NCBI GenBank assembly: GCA_964402685.1 | Contig: CAYODE010000001.1 | Coordinates: forward strand, 52,009-116,008 | DNA length: 64,000 bases | Source: Aestuariivita sp964402685 | GTDB taxonomy: Bacteria > Pseudomonadota > Alphaproteobacteria > Rhodobacterales > Rhodobacteraceae | Direction of reading: 5' to 3' | In this document: positions 48,087 through 56,906 of the stretch, piece after piece | Position numbering within the stretch: the first letter of the stretch is position 1 | Layout of the letters: each line of letters starts with the position of its first letter | Translations under genes and position numbers: made by a program | Notes under the pieces: generated by a model | The model's database searches: none | Seen by the model: only the letters and a program-made list of their open reading frames with translations | What the model was told of the DNA's origin: nothing

Positions 48087-48284
48087 TTAGACGCTGGCCA
48101 GGATGTCGTCTACCGCTTTGCGGGCGTCGTCTTTGGTTTTACCCAGCTTTTGTTGCATTATGCCTTCAAGCTGTTCGCGGTCACCTTTTGCCTGCTCCAA
48201 TTCGTCGTCGGTCAGCGCGCCATAGCTTTCGCGCAACTTGCCTTTGATTTCGGTCCACTTGCCTTCGATGCGATCATTGTCCAT
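48087..48284 (-). CDS. CsbD family stress protein
   Basis: A 65-residue charged helical protein. The CsbD signature is complete: NDRIEGKWTEIKGKLRESYG followed by LTDDELEQAKGDREQLEG and KLGKTKDDARKAV. CsbD proteins are classic general-stress products (sigma-B in Bacillus, EcfG in Alphaproteobacteria); their molecular role is still open. The ATG at 48284 follows GGGAGA. An exact EcfG promoter lies 33 bases upstream. Confidence 0.9.
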   Translation of the reverse strand: MDNDRIEGKWTEIKGKLRESYGALTDDELEQAKGDREQLEGIMQQKLGKTKDDARKAVDDILASV

Positions 48285-48317
48285 GACAGATCTCCCGTTT
48301 GCTACATTCATTTAGCC

Positions 48318-48342
48318 AACGATCAACCACGGCCGAAGTTCC
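48318..48342 (-). promoter_or_regulatory. EcfG promoter before csbD-like gene
   Basis: Minus strand GGAAC (48342-48338), 16 bases, CGTT (48321-48318), 33 bases before the ATG at 48284. Exact consensus match. Confidence 0.88.
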
Positions 48343-48358
48343 TCCCCCCCAAAAAAAT

Positions 48359-49840
48359 TTACACCATGTCTTCAGTCACAAGCGGCAACGCGAGACCTTC
48401 AGCCTCGTGCACACTGGCGTCATGAGCGACCAGAAAACCATCCCGTGCTTCAGGGCGACGCACGTTGTTGCGCAAAATCTCGTCTCGCCAAAGCGGCTGC
48501 ATGCGGGTGGGATCAGCCCAGTCGCCCTTTAGGTCACGTTGCCACCAATGGCTATGAAGCGCGCGGCACAACGCACTCAACCGGTTAGAGTCGGTGATCG
48601 CCAGCGCCGCTTCGGTGTCCCAACGCAGGGATCGGCCATTCAGATTGCCCGAACCTACCAGCGCGAAATCAGAGTCTTTCACCAGAACTTTGTTGTGTAC
48701 GTATACAATCGGCGATCCCGCGCGGGTGGCTCGTGTTTCCCGCGCCGCCATAACAGGGCGAACAGGACAGGCAATCACAGCTCGGTCGCCGAATGCTTCG
48801 CGCAGCGTCGCAATTGCATTGCGTTCTAGCTCCAGCCCGTAGCGGCTGTCGATGCCTGTGTCGTCAGGAAAAAAGGCGACTTCTTCCGGCAAAGCCGGTA
48901 AGATCATGATTAGGCGGAGACCCATTGTTTTTTGCGCGGCTTTTGCCAAAGCCTCTGCAATTATCGGGGAGCGCATGAATTGGGTTTCGATGTAAATCAA
49001 ATGCCGCGCAGAGGCAAAGGCGGTGAGATGCGCCTCTTCGATCTCGGATAAAAGGGAGCGCGGCGATAAGAACGGCAGTTTGAGGCGTCGATCTACGGAC
49101 AGGGTGCGGTGCAGATGGGTAAAGGCAGGCGCCTCGATATGTCCAGCAATGACGGCTTCGAACGTTTCAAGATGGGTTTTCGCCTCGGTCACGGCGGGAT
49201 CGTTTCGCAGTATGATCTGGACGTCCGACCAGGTTTCTTCAGCAGGACGGTCGTGCTCGGCCGTATCAAAACGTCGATCGTTTAAGTCCAGCCCCCCGAT
49301 ATAAAGGGTGTCATCGTCGATCACGGCAAGCTTTTGATGATGCGTGACAGGATGCAATCGCGGGAGACGATACGAAAGACCTGGCATCTCGGCCTGCGCC
49401 GCGGCGCGTGTCTGCGACAGTTGACCGCGCAATCGAGATAACGCGTCGGGCAGGAAGGCCAACCATGGCACCAAACCTGGCGTTGCAGGGTGTAGGGCGG
49501 CGCGAATTGTGATGCGATCAGCGGGTGCCTCTGTAACTTCACGCAAGGCGGCGCCCTGTTTTACCGTGGCCCAGGTGGCTTTATGCAGCGCGGGGGCATA
49601 GACCGGATCAAAATCGCTCAGGATCAGGGTCAGACGGACGCCGCGGCTGACGACATGCGCCAACAAGTCAAACCACGTTTCGCCGACGGCGCGGCCTGCG
49701 TCGCTGACCAACTTTGTGCGCATGTCAAATATGCGAAATCCGCCAACGACGGATGCTTCGGCGGAAAGAACGGCCTCTTCAAACGCAGCAAATGCGCGAT
49801 CGGGCGCGATAAACGCTTCAAAGTCAGGCGGCTTTGTCAT
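48359..49840 (-). CDS. Phospholipase D family protein with two HKD motifs
   Basis: A 493-residue cytoplasmic protein of the phospholipase D superfamily. The two catalytic motifs are HHQKLAVIDDDTLYIGG near residue 185 and HNKVLVKDSDFALVGSGN near residue 395, each H-x-K-x4-D. No signal peptide is present. It may cleave or transfer phosphatidyl groups, as in cardiolipin-type synthesis, during stress. The ATG at 49840 lies inside the end of the kinase gene (17-base overlap), so it is the last gene of the nepR-ecfG-kinase operon. Confidence 0.87.
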   Translation of the reverse strand: MTKPPDFEAFIAPDRAFAAFEEAVLSAEASVVGGFRIFDMRTKLVSDAGRAVGETWFDLLAHVVSRGVRLTLILSDFDPVYAPALHKATWATVKQGAALREVTEAPADRITIRAALHPATPGLVPWLAFLPDALSRLRGQLSQTRAAAQAEMPGLSYRLPRLHPVTHHQKLAVIDDDTLYIGGLDLNDRRFDTAEHDRPAEETWSDVQIILRNDPAVTEAKTHLETFEAVIAGHIEAPAFTHLHRTLSVDRRLKLPFLSPRSLLSEIEEAHLTAFASARHLIYIETQFMRSPIIAEALAKAAQKTMGLRLIMILPALPEEVAFFPDDTGIDSRYGLELERNAIATLREAFGDRAVIACPVRPVMAARETRATRAGSPIVYVHNKVLVKDSDFALVGSGNLNGRSLRWDTEAALAITDSNRLSALCRALHSHWWQRDLKGDWADPTRMQPLWRDEILRNNVRRPEARDGFLVAHDASVHEAEGLALPLVTEDMV

Positions 49841-51566
49841 GGCGATCTGTATCCAAAGGATCTGAATCGGGATCAAAGCCTTGAACCTTGAATCGAAGCG
49901 TCAGGATATGTGCGCCGTCCTCTTGGACTACGTTCGCGGTGCCTTCCAGCTGGCGGCAAAATGCCGTCATGAGTTTGGCGCCTAACCCAGTGCTATCAAC
50001 GTTGCTGTCGTCAGTAACGGTGCCGTAATCTGCGGCGACGGTGTTTCCCAGCGTGAGATTGATCATGCCATGATCGTCATGCGCAAGCGTGATCCAAATG
50101 CGTGACTCTCCCTTGCTGTTTTTGCCAACGTATTTGATTGCATTGGTCATTGCTTCAGCAATCCACATTGACAAAGGCACGGCCTGATCAGGATAGATCG
50201 CGACCGACGCCAGATCGGTTTCGAGGTTGAAGGTCTTGCCCCCAACTGCAGCGGTCGAGTCGGTTACCACAGCGTCGGCCAGTTCACGTGTATCGACCTG
50301 AGATGTCTCAGCCTGTGTGTAGAGCGAGCGGTGAAGCATGGCGAGGCCTCGTACACGGCGTTGTAAACCATCGAGAATTTGGCGGGTTTCGTTTGACCGA
50401 GCGCTACGCGCTTGCAAATTCATGATCGACGCGATCATTTGTAGATTGTTTTTGACCCTGTGATGCACTTCGCGCAGCAAGACCTCTTTTTCGTGCAGAT
50501 CGGTAAGTTGTCGTGCTTCGGCCTCGGTGATCAGCAGGACCATCCTGTTGAACGCGCGTTCGGCGTCTTTGAATTCGCCAGGGGCATCTTTAAGTTGCAA
50601 CACAGCCGCGCTGCGCTCACCCAAGGCAAAACGGCGCATGGCCGATCGTAAGTCTTTGAGATGTGCCAGAACCATGCGGCTGAGACCAAAATAGGCCACA
50701 ACCATTCCTGCAATCCACATCGAGCAGGCAAAAATGAGCGGCATGCTTGCTTGCCACAACGCAGAATTGTTCAAAGGACCAGCAACAGGCCAGCTACCCA
50801 GAACGACATAGCTGTTACGTGACATGGACGCGGCCGAATAAAGTCGCACCTGTCCCTTTTGATCTACAGCGCGAAAAGTTTCCCCCGCACGGTCAGTAAT
50901 CTCACTCACGGTCAGATCGCGTGGTAGCGAAAGATCATGTTTGGTCGCATCGCTGCTCAAATCAAAAACCTGGCCGGTCGTCGCTACACCAGTGAGAACA
51001 AGGTCTGAATCATTTTCGGTGTTGGAGCGCAGGATCTCAAGCGGCAGAGAGATAGAGGCAAAGCCAAATAAGGCCTCACCTTGAAATACAGGTACATTAA
51101 CTATCAGCACTGGGCGGTTCGTAACCGCGCCATTGGAATTGAACTCAACAAAAGTTTCGGCGCGCGCAACAGCTGTTTCAAAGCTATCGAACGCAGAGAA
51201 GTCGACTGGTTCCGTTCCAGCGCTGCTGCATTCCATGAGCCCGTTGACCGGTATGAAACCGGCGAAGGAAAAGGATGGATTGCGTTCTAAGAACCGTTCC
51301 ATGACACGCTGGCAGGTTGCCAAGTCAGCGGTGCGTGCAACAGCGCCCAGTCCAAAACCTGCGCCAACAGCGCGTTCAATTTTCGTCGTTTGATCTGCTG
51401 CCGCGGCAAGTATGATATCTTGCAGCCTTTCGCGGTTAAGCTCGCTAATTTCTTCAACCACTCGGAAGGATAGCGCAAGAGCGATGAGTCCCAGTGGCAG
51501 CAAAGCCAGTGCCATGAGCAGGATCAGTCGTACCCGCAGACCACCAAGAACCTGTGGAAGTATCAT
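49824..51566 (-). CDS. PhyK-like sensor histidine kinase (HisKA_2/HWE type) of the general stress response
   Basis: A 580-residue membrane kinase. Segments at residues about 10-33 and 272-292 flank a periplasmic sensor of about 240 residues with several Cys (TADLATCQRVMERF, GLMECSS). A HAMP-like linker follows, then the HisKA_2 box REVHHRVKNNLQMIASI and an HATPase part (WIAEAMTNAIKYV). Kinases of this type phosphorylate PhyR. Its gene overlaps ecfG by 4 bases and ends in the phospholipase D gene. The periplasmic Cys residues could sense redox state, as reported for some PhyK proteins, but this is inference. Confidence 0.87.
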   Translation of the reverse strand: MILPQVLGGLRVRLILLMALALLPLGLIALALSFRVVEEISELNRERLQDIILAAAADQTTKIERAVGAGFGLGAVARTADLATCQRVMERFLERNPSFSFAGFIPVNGLMECSSAGTEPVDFSAFDSFETAVARAETFVEFNSNGAVTNRPVLIVNVPVFQGEALFGFASISLPLEILRSNTENDSDLVLTGVATTGQVFDLSSDATKHDLSLPRDLTVSEITDRAGETFRAVDQKGQVRLYSAASMSRNSYVVLGSWPVAGPLNNSALWQASMPLIFACSMWIAGMVVAYFGLSRMVLAHLKDLRSAMRRFALGERSAAVLQLKDAPGEFKDAERAFNRMVLLITEAEARQLTDLHEKEVLLREVHHRVKNNLQMIASIMNLQARSARSNETRQILDGLQRRVRGLAMLHRSLYTQAETSQVDTRELADAVVTDSTAAVGGKTFNLETDLASVAIYPDQAVPLSMWIAEAMTNAIKYVGKNSKGESRIWITLAHDDHGMINLTLGNTVAADYGTVTDDSNVDSTGLGAKLMTAFCRQLEGTANVVQEDGAHILTLRFKVQGFDPDSDPLDTDRHDKAA

Positions 51567-52114
51567 GCGATGTTCTGGTTAAGCGTGACGATGCCTTGTG
51601 TCACAGCTTCGGTTGCCTCCATGGTTTCATCATCAGAGATATCCAATAGCTCGGCCAAGCGCGCGCGTCCTCGGTTTACCCTACTTTTAATAGTGCCGAC
51701 AGCGACGCCGCAGGTTTCAGCCGCCTCTTCGTAAGAAAACCCGCCTGCACCGACCAAGACCAGTGCTTCACGCTGTTCTTCGGGCAACGTGTCAAAGGCA
51801 ACCGAAAAGTCGCGCATCTGCAATCGCCCGTCATGATCGGGTTTTTGGGCCAGGCCAGCAGACAGATCACCTTCCACGTCTTCGACTTCGCGACGCCGCT
51901 TACGGTGATGCGAGTAGTAGGTGTTGCGCAGGATCGTAAACAACCATGCGCGCATGTTTGTCCCAGCCTCGTATTTGTCCATGTTCGTCCAAGCCTTTAC
52001 CAACGCATCCTGAACGATGTCGTCAGCAAGTGCTGAGTTTCGGGTCAGGCTCATGGCAAAAGCACGCATGGGCCCGAGATGGGTTACGAGCTCGTCCTTT
52101 GGCTCATTGCTCAT
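51563..52114 (-). CDS. ecfG: General stress response sigma factor EcfG
   Basis: A 183-residue ECF sigma factor. Region 2 has ADDIVQDALVKAWTNMDKY and RAWLFTILRNTYYSHHRKR. Region 4 has LPEEQREALVLVGAGGFSYEE (trimmed in reading) and VAVGTIKSRVNRGRARL. This is the EcfG (ECF15) form, which steers RNA polymerase to GGAAC-N16/17-CGTT promoters. The gene overlaps nepR upstream by 11 bases and the kinase gene downstream by 4. It is held inactive by NepR until phosphorylated PhyR takes NepR away. Confidence 0.92.
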   Translation of the reverse strand: MSNEPKDELVTHLGPMRAFAMSLTRNSALADDIVQDALVKAWTNMDKYEAGTNMRAWLFTILRNTYYSHHRKRRREVEDVEGDLSAGLAQKPDHDGRLQMRDFSVAFDTLPEEQREALVLVGAGGFSYEEAAETCGVAVGTIKSRVNRGRARLAELLDISDDETMEATEAVTQGIVTLNQNIA

Positions 52115-52283
52115 TTTCTGAGCCCTTCTCAGATGGCTTACTGGATGCGTCCTGCTCGCGCAGCTGGTTCAATAGGTCAGTAAATCGCGACGGAAGTGCT
52201 TGTTTCGCCACGTCTTCGTAGGCGCGTTTGAGGTTTCGATCAATTTCGTCTTGCACGCTTGACGATGTTCTCTTCCGGGTCAT
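52104..52283 (-). CDS. nepR: NepR anti-sigma factor
   Basis: A 59-residue protein, short and easily missed. It starts at the ATG at 52283 and ends in the first codons of ecfG. The NepR core is clear: QDEIDRNLKRAYEDVAKQALP and RFTDLLNQLREQ, the two helices that clamp EcfG. Its position directly before and overlapping ecfG, opposite phyR, is the canonical alphaproteobacterial arrangement. In unstressed cells it binds EcfG; phospho-PhyR binds it through its sigma-like half. Confidence 0.9.
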   Translation of the reverse strand: MTRKRTSSSVQDEIDRNLKRAYEDVAKQALPSRFTDLLNQLREQDASSKPSEKGSENEQ

Positions 52284-52321
52284 TTTGCTACACCTGCAAC
52301 GTAAAAAAAGTCGTCTGCTCC

Positions 52322-52353
52322 GGGAACTAAATGCACCAACGGAGCATTGGTTC
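52322..52353. promoter_or_regulatory. Interlocked divergent EcfG-type promoters for phyR and nepR-ecfG
   Basis: Plus strand: GGAAC (52322-52326), 17 bases, CATT (52344-52347). Minus strand: GGAAC (52353-52349), 16 bases, CATT (52332-52329). Both -10 elements share the same one-base change from CGTT, and the two promoters overlap almost completely in one 32-base near-palindrome. This suits mutual autoregulation of the stress regulators. Confidence 0.7.
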
Positions 52354-52389
52354 CATGGAAATCACATTTTTTTTGAGGAGTGGCATCAC

Positions 52390-53199
52390 ATGTCGCAATC
52401 AAACAACGCGTCTCTGGCAGATAAAATCGGACCAAACCTGCCTTACTTGCGTCGGTACGCGCGCGCACTCACCGGAGGCCAGGATGCTGGTGATGGCTAC
52501 GCATCTGCTACGTTGGAAGCCATCTTGGCGGATCCAAGCCTGTTTTCTGAGGATGTTTCGTCAAGAGTTGCGCTGTTTACTGTGTTCCATTCAATCTGGT
52601 CGACGAGCGGCGCCCCTTTGTCTTCGGATGATCACGGAATGCAGGCGCAGGCACATCGTCACTTGGCGGCGTTGACCAATGGCACGCGCGAAACACTGCT
52701 GCTTCGCACGTTGGAAGAATTTTCTGCTCAGGATGTGGCGCACATTATGGACACCACACCGGAAGATGTTGAAAGCCTGTTGAGCATTGCGTACGAGGAA
52801 ATGGCCAAATCCGTTAGCGGATCGGTCATGATCATAGAAGACGAGGCAATCATTGCCGTTGATCTCGAAGGCATCGTCGCGGACATGGGCCATCGTGTCA
52901 CTGGCGTCGCAAGGACAGAGGACGGCGCGCTAAAACTCTTCGGCGAGGAACAGCCTGATCTTATCTTGTCTGACATCCAGCTTGCCGACGGGTCCAGCGG
53001 AATTGATGCTGTAAATCGCATCACAGAGAAAGTTGGCGATATCCCGGTCATCTTTATTACGGCGTTTCCTGAGCGCTTGTTGACGGGTGAGGGACCGGAG
53101 CCTGCGTTTTTGATTTCGAAACCGTATTCGGAAGACCAAGTGCGTTCTGCGGTCAGTCAAGCGATGTTCTTTTCATCGTCTGCGGTGCTCAAAGCCTGA
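52390..53199 (+). CDS. phyR: PhyR anti-anti-sigma response regulator
   Basis: A 269-residue protein. The N-terminal half (about 15-130) is the sigma-like domain that mimics EcfG (LPYLRRYARALTGGQDAGDGY, RETLLLRTLEEFSAQDVAHI). The C-terminal half (about 140-265) is a receiver with acidic start MIIEDEAIIAVDLE, acceptor Asp in LILSDIQLADG and Lys in ISKPYSE. Phosphorylation frees the sigma-like domain to bind NepR. The ATG at 52390 follows GAGGAG; a longer in-frame start at 52228 would run through the promoter. It ends at a shared terminator with dps. Confidence 0.93.
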   Translation: MSQSNNASLADKIGPNLPYLRRYARALTGGQDAGDGYASATLEAILADPSLFSEDVSSRVALFTVFHSIWSTSGAPLSSDDHGMQAQAHRHLAALTNGTRETLLLRTLEEFSAQDVAHIMDTTPEDVESLLSIAYEEMAKSVSGSVMIIEDEAIIAVDLEGIVADMGHRVTGVARTEDGALKLFGEEQPDLILSDIQLADGSSGIDAVNRITEKVGDIPVIFITAFPERLLTGEGPEPAFLISKPYSEDQVRSAVSQAMFFSSSAVLKA

Positions 53200-53218
53200 A
53201 TTGTCGCTTCACGCGCAC

Positions 53219-53256
53219 AAAAAAAACCCCGCAGAATATTCTCCGGGGTTTTTTTT
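53219..53256. terminator. Bidirectional terminator between phyR and dps
   Basis: AAAAAAACCCCG and CGGGGTTTTTTT form a near-perfect stem with A and T runs on both sides. It lies 20 bases after the phyR stop and 31 after the dps stop. Confidence 0.9.
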
Positions 53257-53286
53257 AGGCTGTCTCTTGCCGCGTTGTTGCGTCGG

Positions 53287-53787
53287 TTAACTTGATTTTA
53301 CCATGGCGCGCAACATCCAAGCCGCTTTCTCGTGAAAGGCGCTGCGCTCTGTTGCCATATCTTCAGTCACCGCGTCTTTTCGACCTTCAGTCATTTCAAT
53401 CAATGCATGCAGCCGGTGGGCAAGGCGCTCATGATCCTGCGCAAGATCCATCACCATGCCTTCGGCAGTGAGTTCACCTTTGGCGTCTATGATTTTCGAG
53501 CGGCTCATAACGTCGCTCATCGACGACGGTGCGAGATGGCCCAAAGCTCGGATGCGCTCTGCGAGCTCGTCTGCCGCTGCGAACATGTTCTCGTAGTGCT
53601 GTTCGGTAAGGTTGTGGACAGAATAGAATAGAGGGCCTTCGACATTCCAGTGATAAGCGTGCGATTTGAAGAGCAGGCGGTACGTGTCGGCGAGAACATC
53701 AGCGAGACCTTCTGCAATAGTTTTGGTGTCACGTACGCCGCTGGAGACGTCGTCTTCGCTCGGTACGACATTAAGTGCATTGGACAT
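53287..53787 (-). CDS. dps: Dps family DNA-protecting ferritin
   Basis: A 166-residue Dps protein. The ferroxidase pattern is present: SHAYHWNVEGPLFYSVH and EQHYENMFAAADELAERIRALG. Dps forms 12-subunit shells that oxidise and store iron and shield DNA from peroxide. The start ATG at 53787 follows AAAGGAG; a longer frame to 53871 is not supported. Its exact EcfG promoter lies inside the end of the upstream thiamine-enzyme gene, so dps can be read alone under stress. Confidence 0.9.
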   Translation of the reverse strand: MSNALNVVPSEDDVSSGVRDTKTIAEGLADVLADTYRLLFKSHAYHWNVEGPLFYSVHNLTEQHYENMFAAADELAERIRALGHLAPSSMSDVMSRSKIIDAKGELTAEGMVMDLAQDHERLAHRLHALIEMTEGRKDAVTEDMATERSAFHEKAAWMLRAMVKSS

Positions 53788-53824
53788 AGGAAATCTCCTT
53801 TGCTTTGTTTCATCTTGAGCGTTT

Positions 53825-53850
53825 AACGACTTAGGCCGCAGCTTTGTTCC
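53825..53850 (-). promoter_or_regulatory. EcfG promoter for dps, inside the upstream gene
   Basis: Minus strand GGAAC (53850-53846), 17 bases, CGTT (53828-53825), 38 bases before the dps ATG. The -35 and most of the spacer overlap the last codons of the acetolactate-synthase-like gene. Exact consensus match. Confidence 0.87.
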
Positions 53851-55492
53851 TGATAATCTCAGTCTTTTCACCAGGCATCATGTTGCCCGCCGCGCCGTAA
53901 TCCACCGGTACTGTCAGCAGCGTTGGTCCGGCAGCGCTTTGAGCGGCGCGAAGCAGTTCGGGCAGGTCGCCCAGACCGGTGGCAGGCGCGTGCGTCCAGC
54001 CGAAGGCTTTGGCCAGTTGATCCCAAAGCGGGTTGCCAAACGGGAAAGTTGGACCCGCATCGCCCTGATGCGCGTCGATTAAACCCAGACCACCGTCAAC
54101 CCAGACCATCACGGTCAGACGCAGGCCTAGGCGCGTGATCGTCTCCATCTCTTGCACGTTCATCATGATGTCACCATCACCGCAGATTGCCAGAACGCGG
54201 CCGTCGTCCGAGAGGCGCGCAGCGGCAAGCGCTCCGGGCAGAGCGAGGCCCATCCCGGCCAAACCGTTAGGGACAATCACTTGTCCGGCGCGTTGCGGCT
54301 GAACATGCCGTGCAATCCAAAGCTTGTGCATGCCCACACCCGACAGCACGATATCATCATGTCGCAGCGCTCGAGTGACCTCCAGACAGATGTCCGTTGG
54401 TGCGATCGGGCCAACGTCGTCTTGGGTCAATCGTCGGTCGAGGGTGAGGCGCATGCCGTCCCGCGCGGCGGCAAAGGCGGGAACCTCACCCCATGTCTGG
54501 CCGTCCAGACGCAGGCGCAGGTCGGTAAGGCTGTGCCCGATTTCGCCGATCGCTTCTGCCGCGACCGCAAGCCCGGTATCGGCGCGCGGTGCGTCCGTGT
54601 CGAGCACACACACCTCGCTATCTGTACCGGCAATGAGCGAGAGCGGTGGGTACTCCACTGCGTCAAAGCCGGTCAATATGATTAAATCTGACGCTTTAAG
54701 GGCGAGATCGACCCAATCCTCTTCGGACTGTCCAACAGTAAAAAGCGTACGGTCATGATCTCGAGGCAGGATTCCCTTGGCCATGAACGTGGTGGCAACT
54801 GGGATCCCGGTGGTCTCGGAAAACATCCGAACAGCAGCGGCGGCTCCAGTGCGGACGACGCCTGCACCTGCAATCATGACCGGCCTTTGTGCCTTAGACA
54901 GAAGCTCTGCGACAGTGCGCAGATCATCCTGTGCCGCGCGCGCTTGAGACGGGCCCCGCAAAGGCAAAGGCGCGGCTGTGCAGGGCGCGCTGGCAACGTC
55001 CTCTGGCACGCAAATATGCACTGCACCCGGACGTCCATCCAAACACAAGCGCATCGCTTCGGCAAATGTAGCGGGTATGTCATTTGCCATGAGGATTGTC
55101 CGGCTCAGCTTTGTTACCGGCGAAAAGAGCGCTTCAAGATCGATCATCTGATGGCTCATCCGGCCGAGGCGATCCCGCGCACCCTGACCGGAAATTGCAA
55201 TGAGGGGTACGTGATCAAGCTGTGCATCGGCAACGCCCGTTGCAAGGTTCGTCGCGCCCGGGCCCAATGTGGCCAGGCACACGCCAGGTTGACCCGTAAG
55301 GCGCCCGTGAACCGACGCCATGAAGGCGGCGCCCTGTTCATTGCGGCAAAGGACAAAGTCAATGTCAGAGGCGGTCAAGGCCTCCATTAACTCGGTCGTT
55401 TCTTCACCCGGCACGCCAAAGACCGTGGCGATACCGGCATCTTGAAGGCAATCGATTAGTACTTGGGCGCCAGTTTTCGCTGTGTTCGTCAT
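53831..55492 (-). CDS. Acetolactate synthase-like thiamine diphosphate enzyme
   Basis: A 553-residue TPP enzyme. The catalytic Glu is in LCRNEQGAAFMA near residue 52. The middle domain has PVMIAGAGVVRTGAA, and the TPP/Mg motif is ICGDGDIMMNVQEM near residue 440. The closest builds are catabolic acetolactate synthase (AlsS) and its unnamed relatives in Alphaproteobacteria. No regulatory small subunit gene is next to it, so a role in branched amino acid synthesis is less likely. It overlaps the glutamate dehydrogenase stop by one base, forming an operon that joins keto-acid and glutamate metabolism. Confidence 0.82.
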   Translation of the reverse strand: MTNTAKTGAQVLIDCLQDAGIATVFGVPGEETTELMEALTASDIDFVLCRNEQGAAFMASVHGRLTGQPGVCLATLGPGATNLATGVADAQLDHVPLIAISGQGARDRLGRMSHQMIDLEALFSPVTKLSRTILMANDIPATFAEAMRLCLDGRPGAVHICVPEDVASAPCTAAPLPLRGPSQARAAQDDLRTVAELLSKAQRPVMIAGAGVVRTGAAAAVRMFSETTGIPVATTFMAKGILPRDHDRTLFTVGQSEEDWVDLALKASDLIILTGFDAVEYPPLSLIAGTDSEVCVLDTDAPRADTGLAVAAEAIGEIGHSLTDLRLRLDGQTWGEVPAFAAARDGMRLTLDRRLTQDDVGPIAPTDICLEVTRALRHDDIVLSGVGMHKLWIARHVQPQRAGQVIVPNGLAGMGLALPGALAAARLSDDGRVLAICGDGDIMMNVQEMETITRLGLRLTVMVWVDGGLGLIDAHQGDAGPTFPFGNPLWDQLAKAFGWTHAPATGLGDLPELLRAAQSAAGPTLLTVPVDYGAAGNMMPGEKTEIIRNKAAA

Positions 55493-56835
55493 TATAGAAT
55501 TCCCTGTGCGGTGATTGCCTGAGCCAAACGGCGATATCCGGCGATGTTTGCGCCTCGCGCATAATCGATCTTGCCTGACGCCTGACCTTCATCTGCCACA
55601 CGATCATGAATATCTTTCATCAGTGCTTTCAGTTCGGCGTCAACGTCTTCGGGTGACATAAAGCGGCGGTGCCTCATCTGGCTCATCTCAAGCCCGCTGA
55701 CGGCCACACCACCTGAATTTGCAGCTTTACCCGGTGCGTAGAGAATGTTGCCCTTTTGCAAGATCCGCAGGGCAGGACCTGTGACCGGCATATTTGCGCC
55801 TTCAGCCAACACTTTTACGCTGTTGTCTACGATCGCTTGTGCCTCATCCTCGCCAATTTCGTTCTGAGTGGCACAGGGCAGCGCGATGTCGGCCTCTTGC
55901 GCCCAAGGATTTTCGCCGTCGAAAAACTTCACATTCAACGATTTTGGCGGGTCAGATAGATCGCCGCCCGAAGCCTTTTGCGCTTCGACCCAATCCATTG
56001 CATCGGCCGCCAAGCCATCAGCGGCATAGATGGTGCCGGATGTGTCAGATAGAGTGACAACTTTACCCCCGTTGTGCGCCGCCTTACGGGCCGCATGCGT
56101 AGCAACATTGCCCTTGCCCGATATGGCGAGACGGAGATTGTTCAGGTCTTTCCCTTGGCGGGCCAACATCGTTTGCACAAAATAGATCAGCCCATATCCG
56201 GTCGCTTCCACCCGGATATGCGACCCGCCATAGGACGTACCCTTACCGGTTAGTGCGCCCGCATAGACGCCCGCGGACTCGCGCCAAGCGCCATAAAGAT
56301 ACCCGATTTCACGCGCGCCTACATTGATATCGCCTGCCGGAACATCCTTGTCCGGCCCTATGAAGGGGGCCAGCTGACGCATGAATGCTTGGCAAAACCT
56401 CATAATTTCGGCCTCGGACCGTCCACGCGGATCAAAATCAGATCCGCCCTTTCCGCCGCCCAACGGAAGCCCGGTTAATGCGTTTTTGAAGCACTGTTCG
56501 AACGCGAGAAATCGAAGATCATCCAAAGTGACTGAAGGGTGAAATCGCAGACCACCCTTGTACGGCCCGATGGCGTTCGAGGCCTGCACGCGCCAACCGC
56601 GGTTGACCTCGACTTTGCCTGCATCGTCCATCCACGTGATACGAAACGACACAACCCGATCTGGTTCCACTAATCTGCGCAAAACCTGCGCGGCAGCCCA
56701 CTTGGGATTGTTTTTTTCAATGGTAAGAACATCGGCCGCAACTTCCTCCACGGCCTGCAGCAAGTTCGGCAAGGATTGATCAGCGTCTGTGAGTTTTGCC
56801 AAAAACCGTTCAGTTAGAACTCGGGCGCGGTCCAT
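55492..56835 (-). CDS. gdhA: NADP-type glutamate dehydrogenase
   Basis: A 447-residue hexameric glutamate dehydrogenase, the size of the NADP-linked biosynthetic type. The catalytic Lys is in LPLGGGKGGSDFDP near residue 128 and the substrate loop is AGDINVGAREIGYLYG. The Rossmann domain carries LAISGKGNVATHAARKA. It makes glutamate from 2-oxoglutarate and ammonia, giving the counter-ion for K+ under osmotic stress. It shares an operon with the thiamine enzyme gene. No EcfG motif was found before it. Confidence 0.9.
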   Translation of the reverse strand: MDRARVLTERFLAKLTDADQSLPNLLQAVEEVAADVLTIEKNNPKWAAAQVLRRLVEPDRVVSFRITWMDDAGKVEVNRGWRVQASNAIGPYKGGLRFHPSVTLDDLRFLAFEQCFKNALTGLPLGGGKGGSDFDPRGRSEAEIMRFCQAFMRQLAPFIGPDKDVPAGDINVGAREIGYLYGAWRESAGVYAGALTGKGTSYGGSHIRVEATGYGLIYFVQTMLARQGKDLNNLRLAISGKGNVATHAARKAAHNGGKVVTLSDTSGTIYAADGLAADAMDWVEAQKASGGDLSDPPKSLNVKFFDGENPWAQEADIALPCATQNEIGEDEAQAIVDNSVKVLAEGANMPVTGPALRILQKGNILYAPGKAANSGGVAVSGLEMSQMRHRRFMSPEDVDAELKALMKDIHDRVADEGQASGKIDYARGANIAGYRRLAQAITAQGIL

Positions 56836-56860
56836 GAAAACATCCTTCTCATAAGAAAAG

Positions 56861-56890
56861 CCGGCTTCCGATCATGCGAAAGCCGGTCTT
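56861..56890 (-). terminator. Rho-independent terminator (minus strand)
   Basis: On the minus strand CCGGCTTTC pairs with GGAAGCCGG (one wobble), followed by CTTTTC. It lies 20 bases after the stop of the DUF1328 gene and before the gdhA start. Confidence 0.7.
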
Positions 56891-56906
56891 TTTGTTGTCT
56901 GACACG

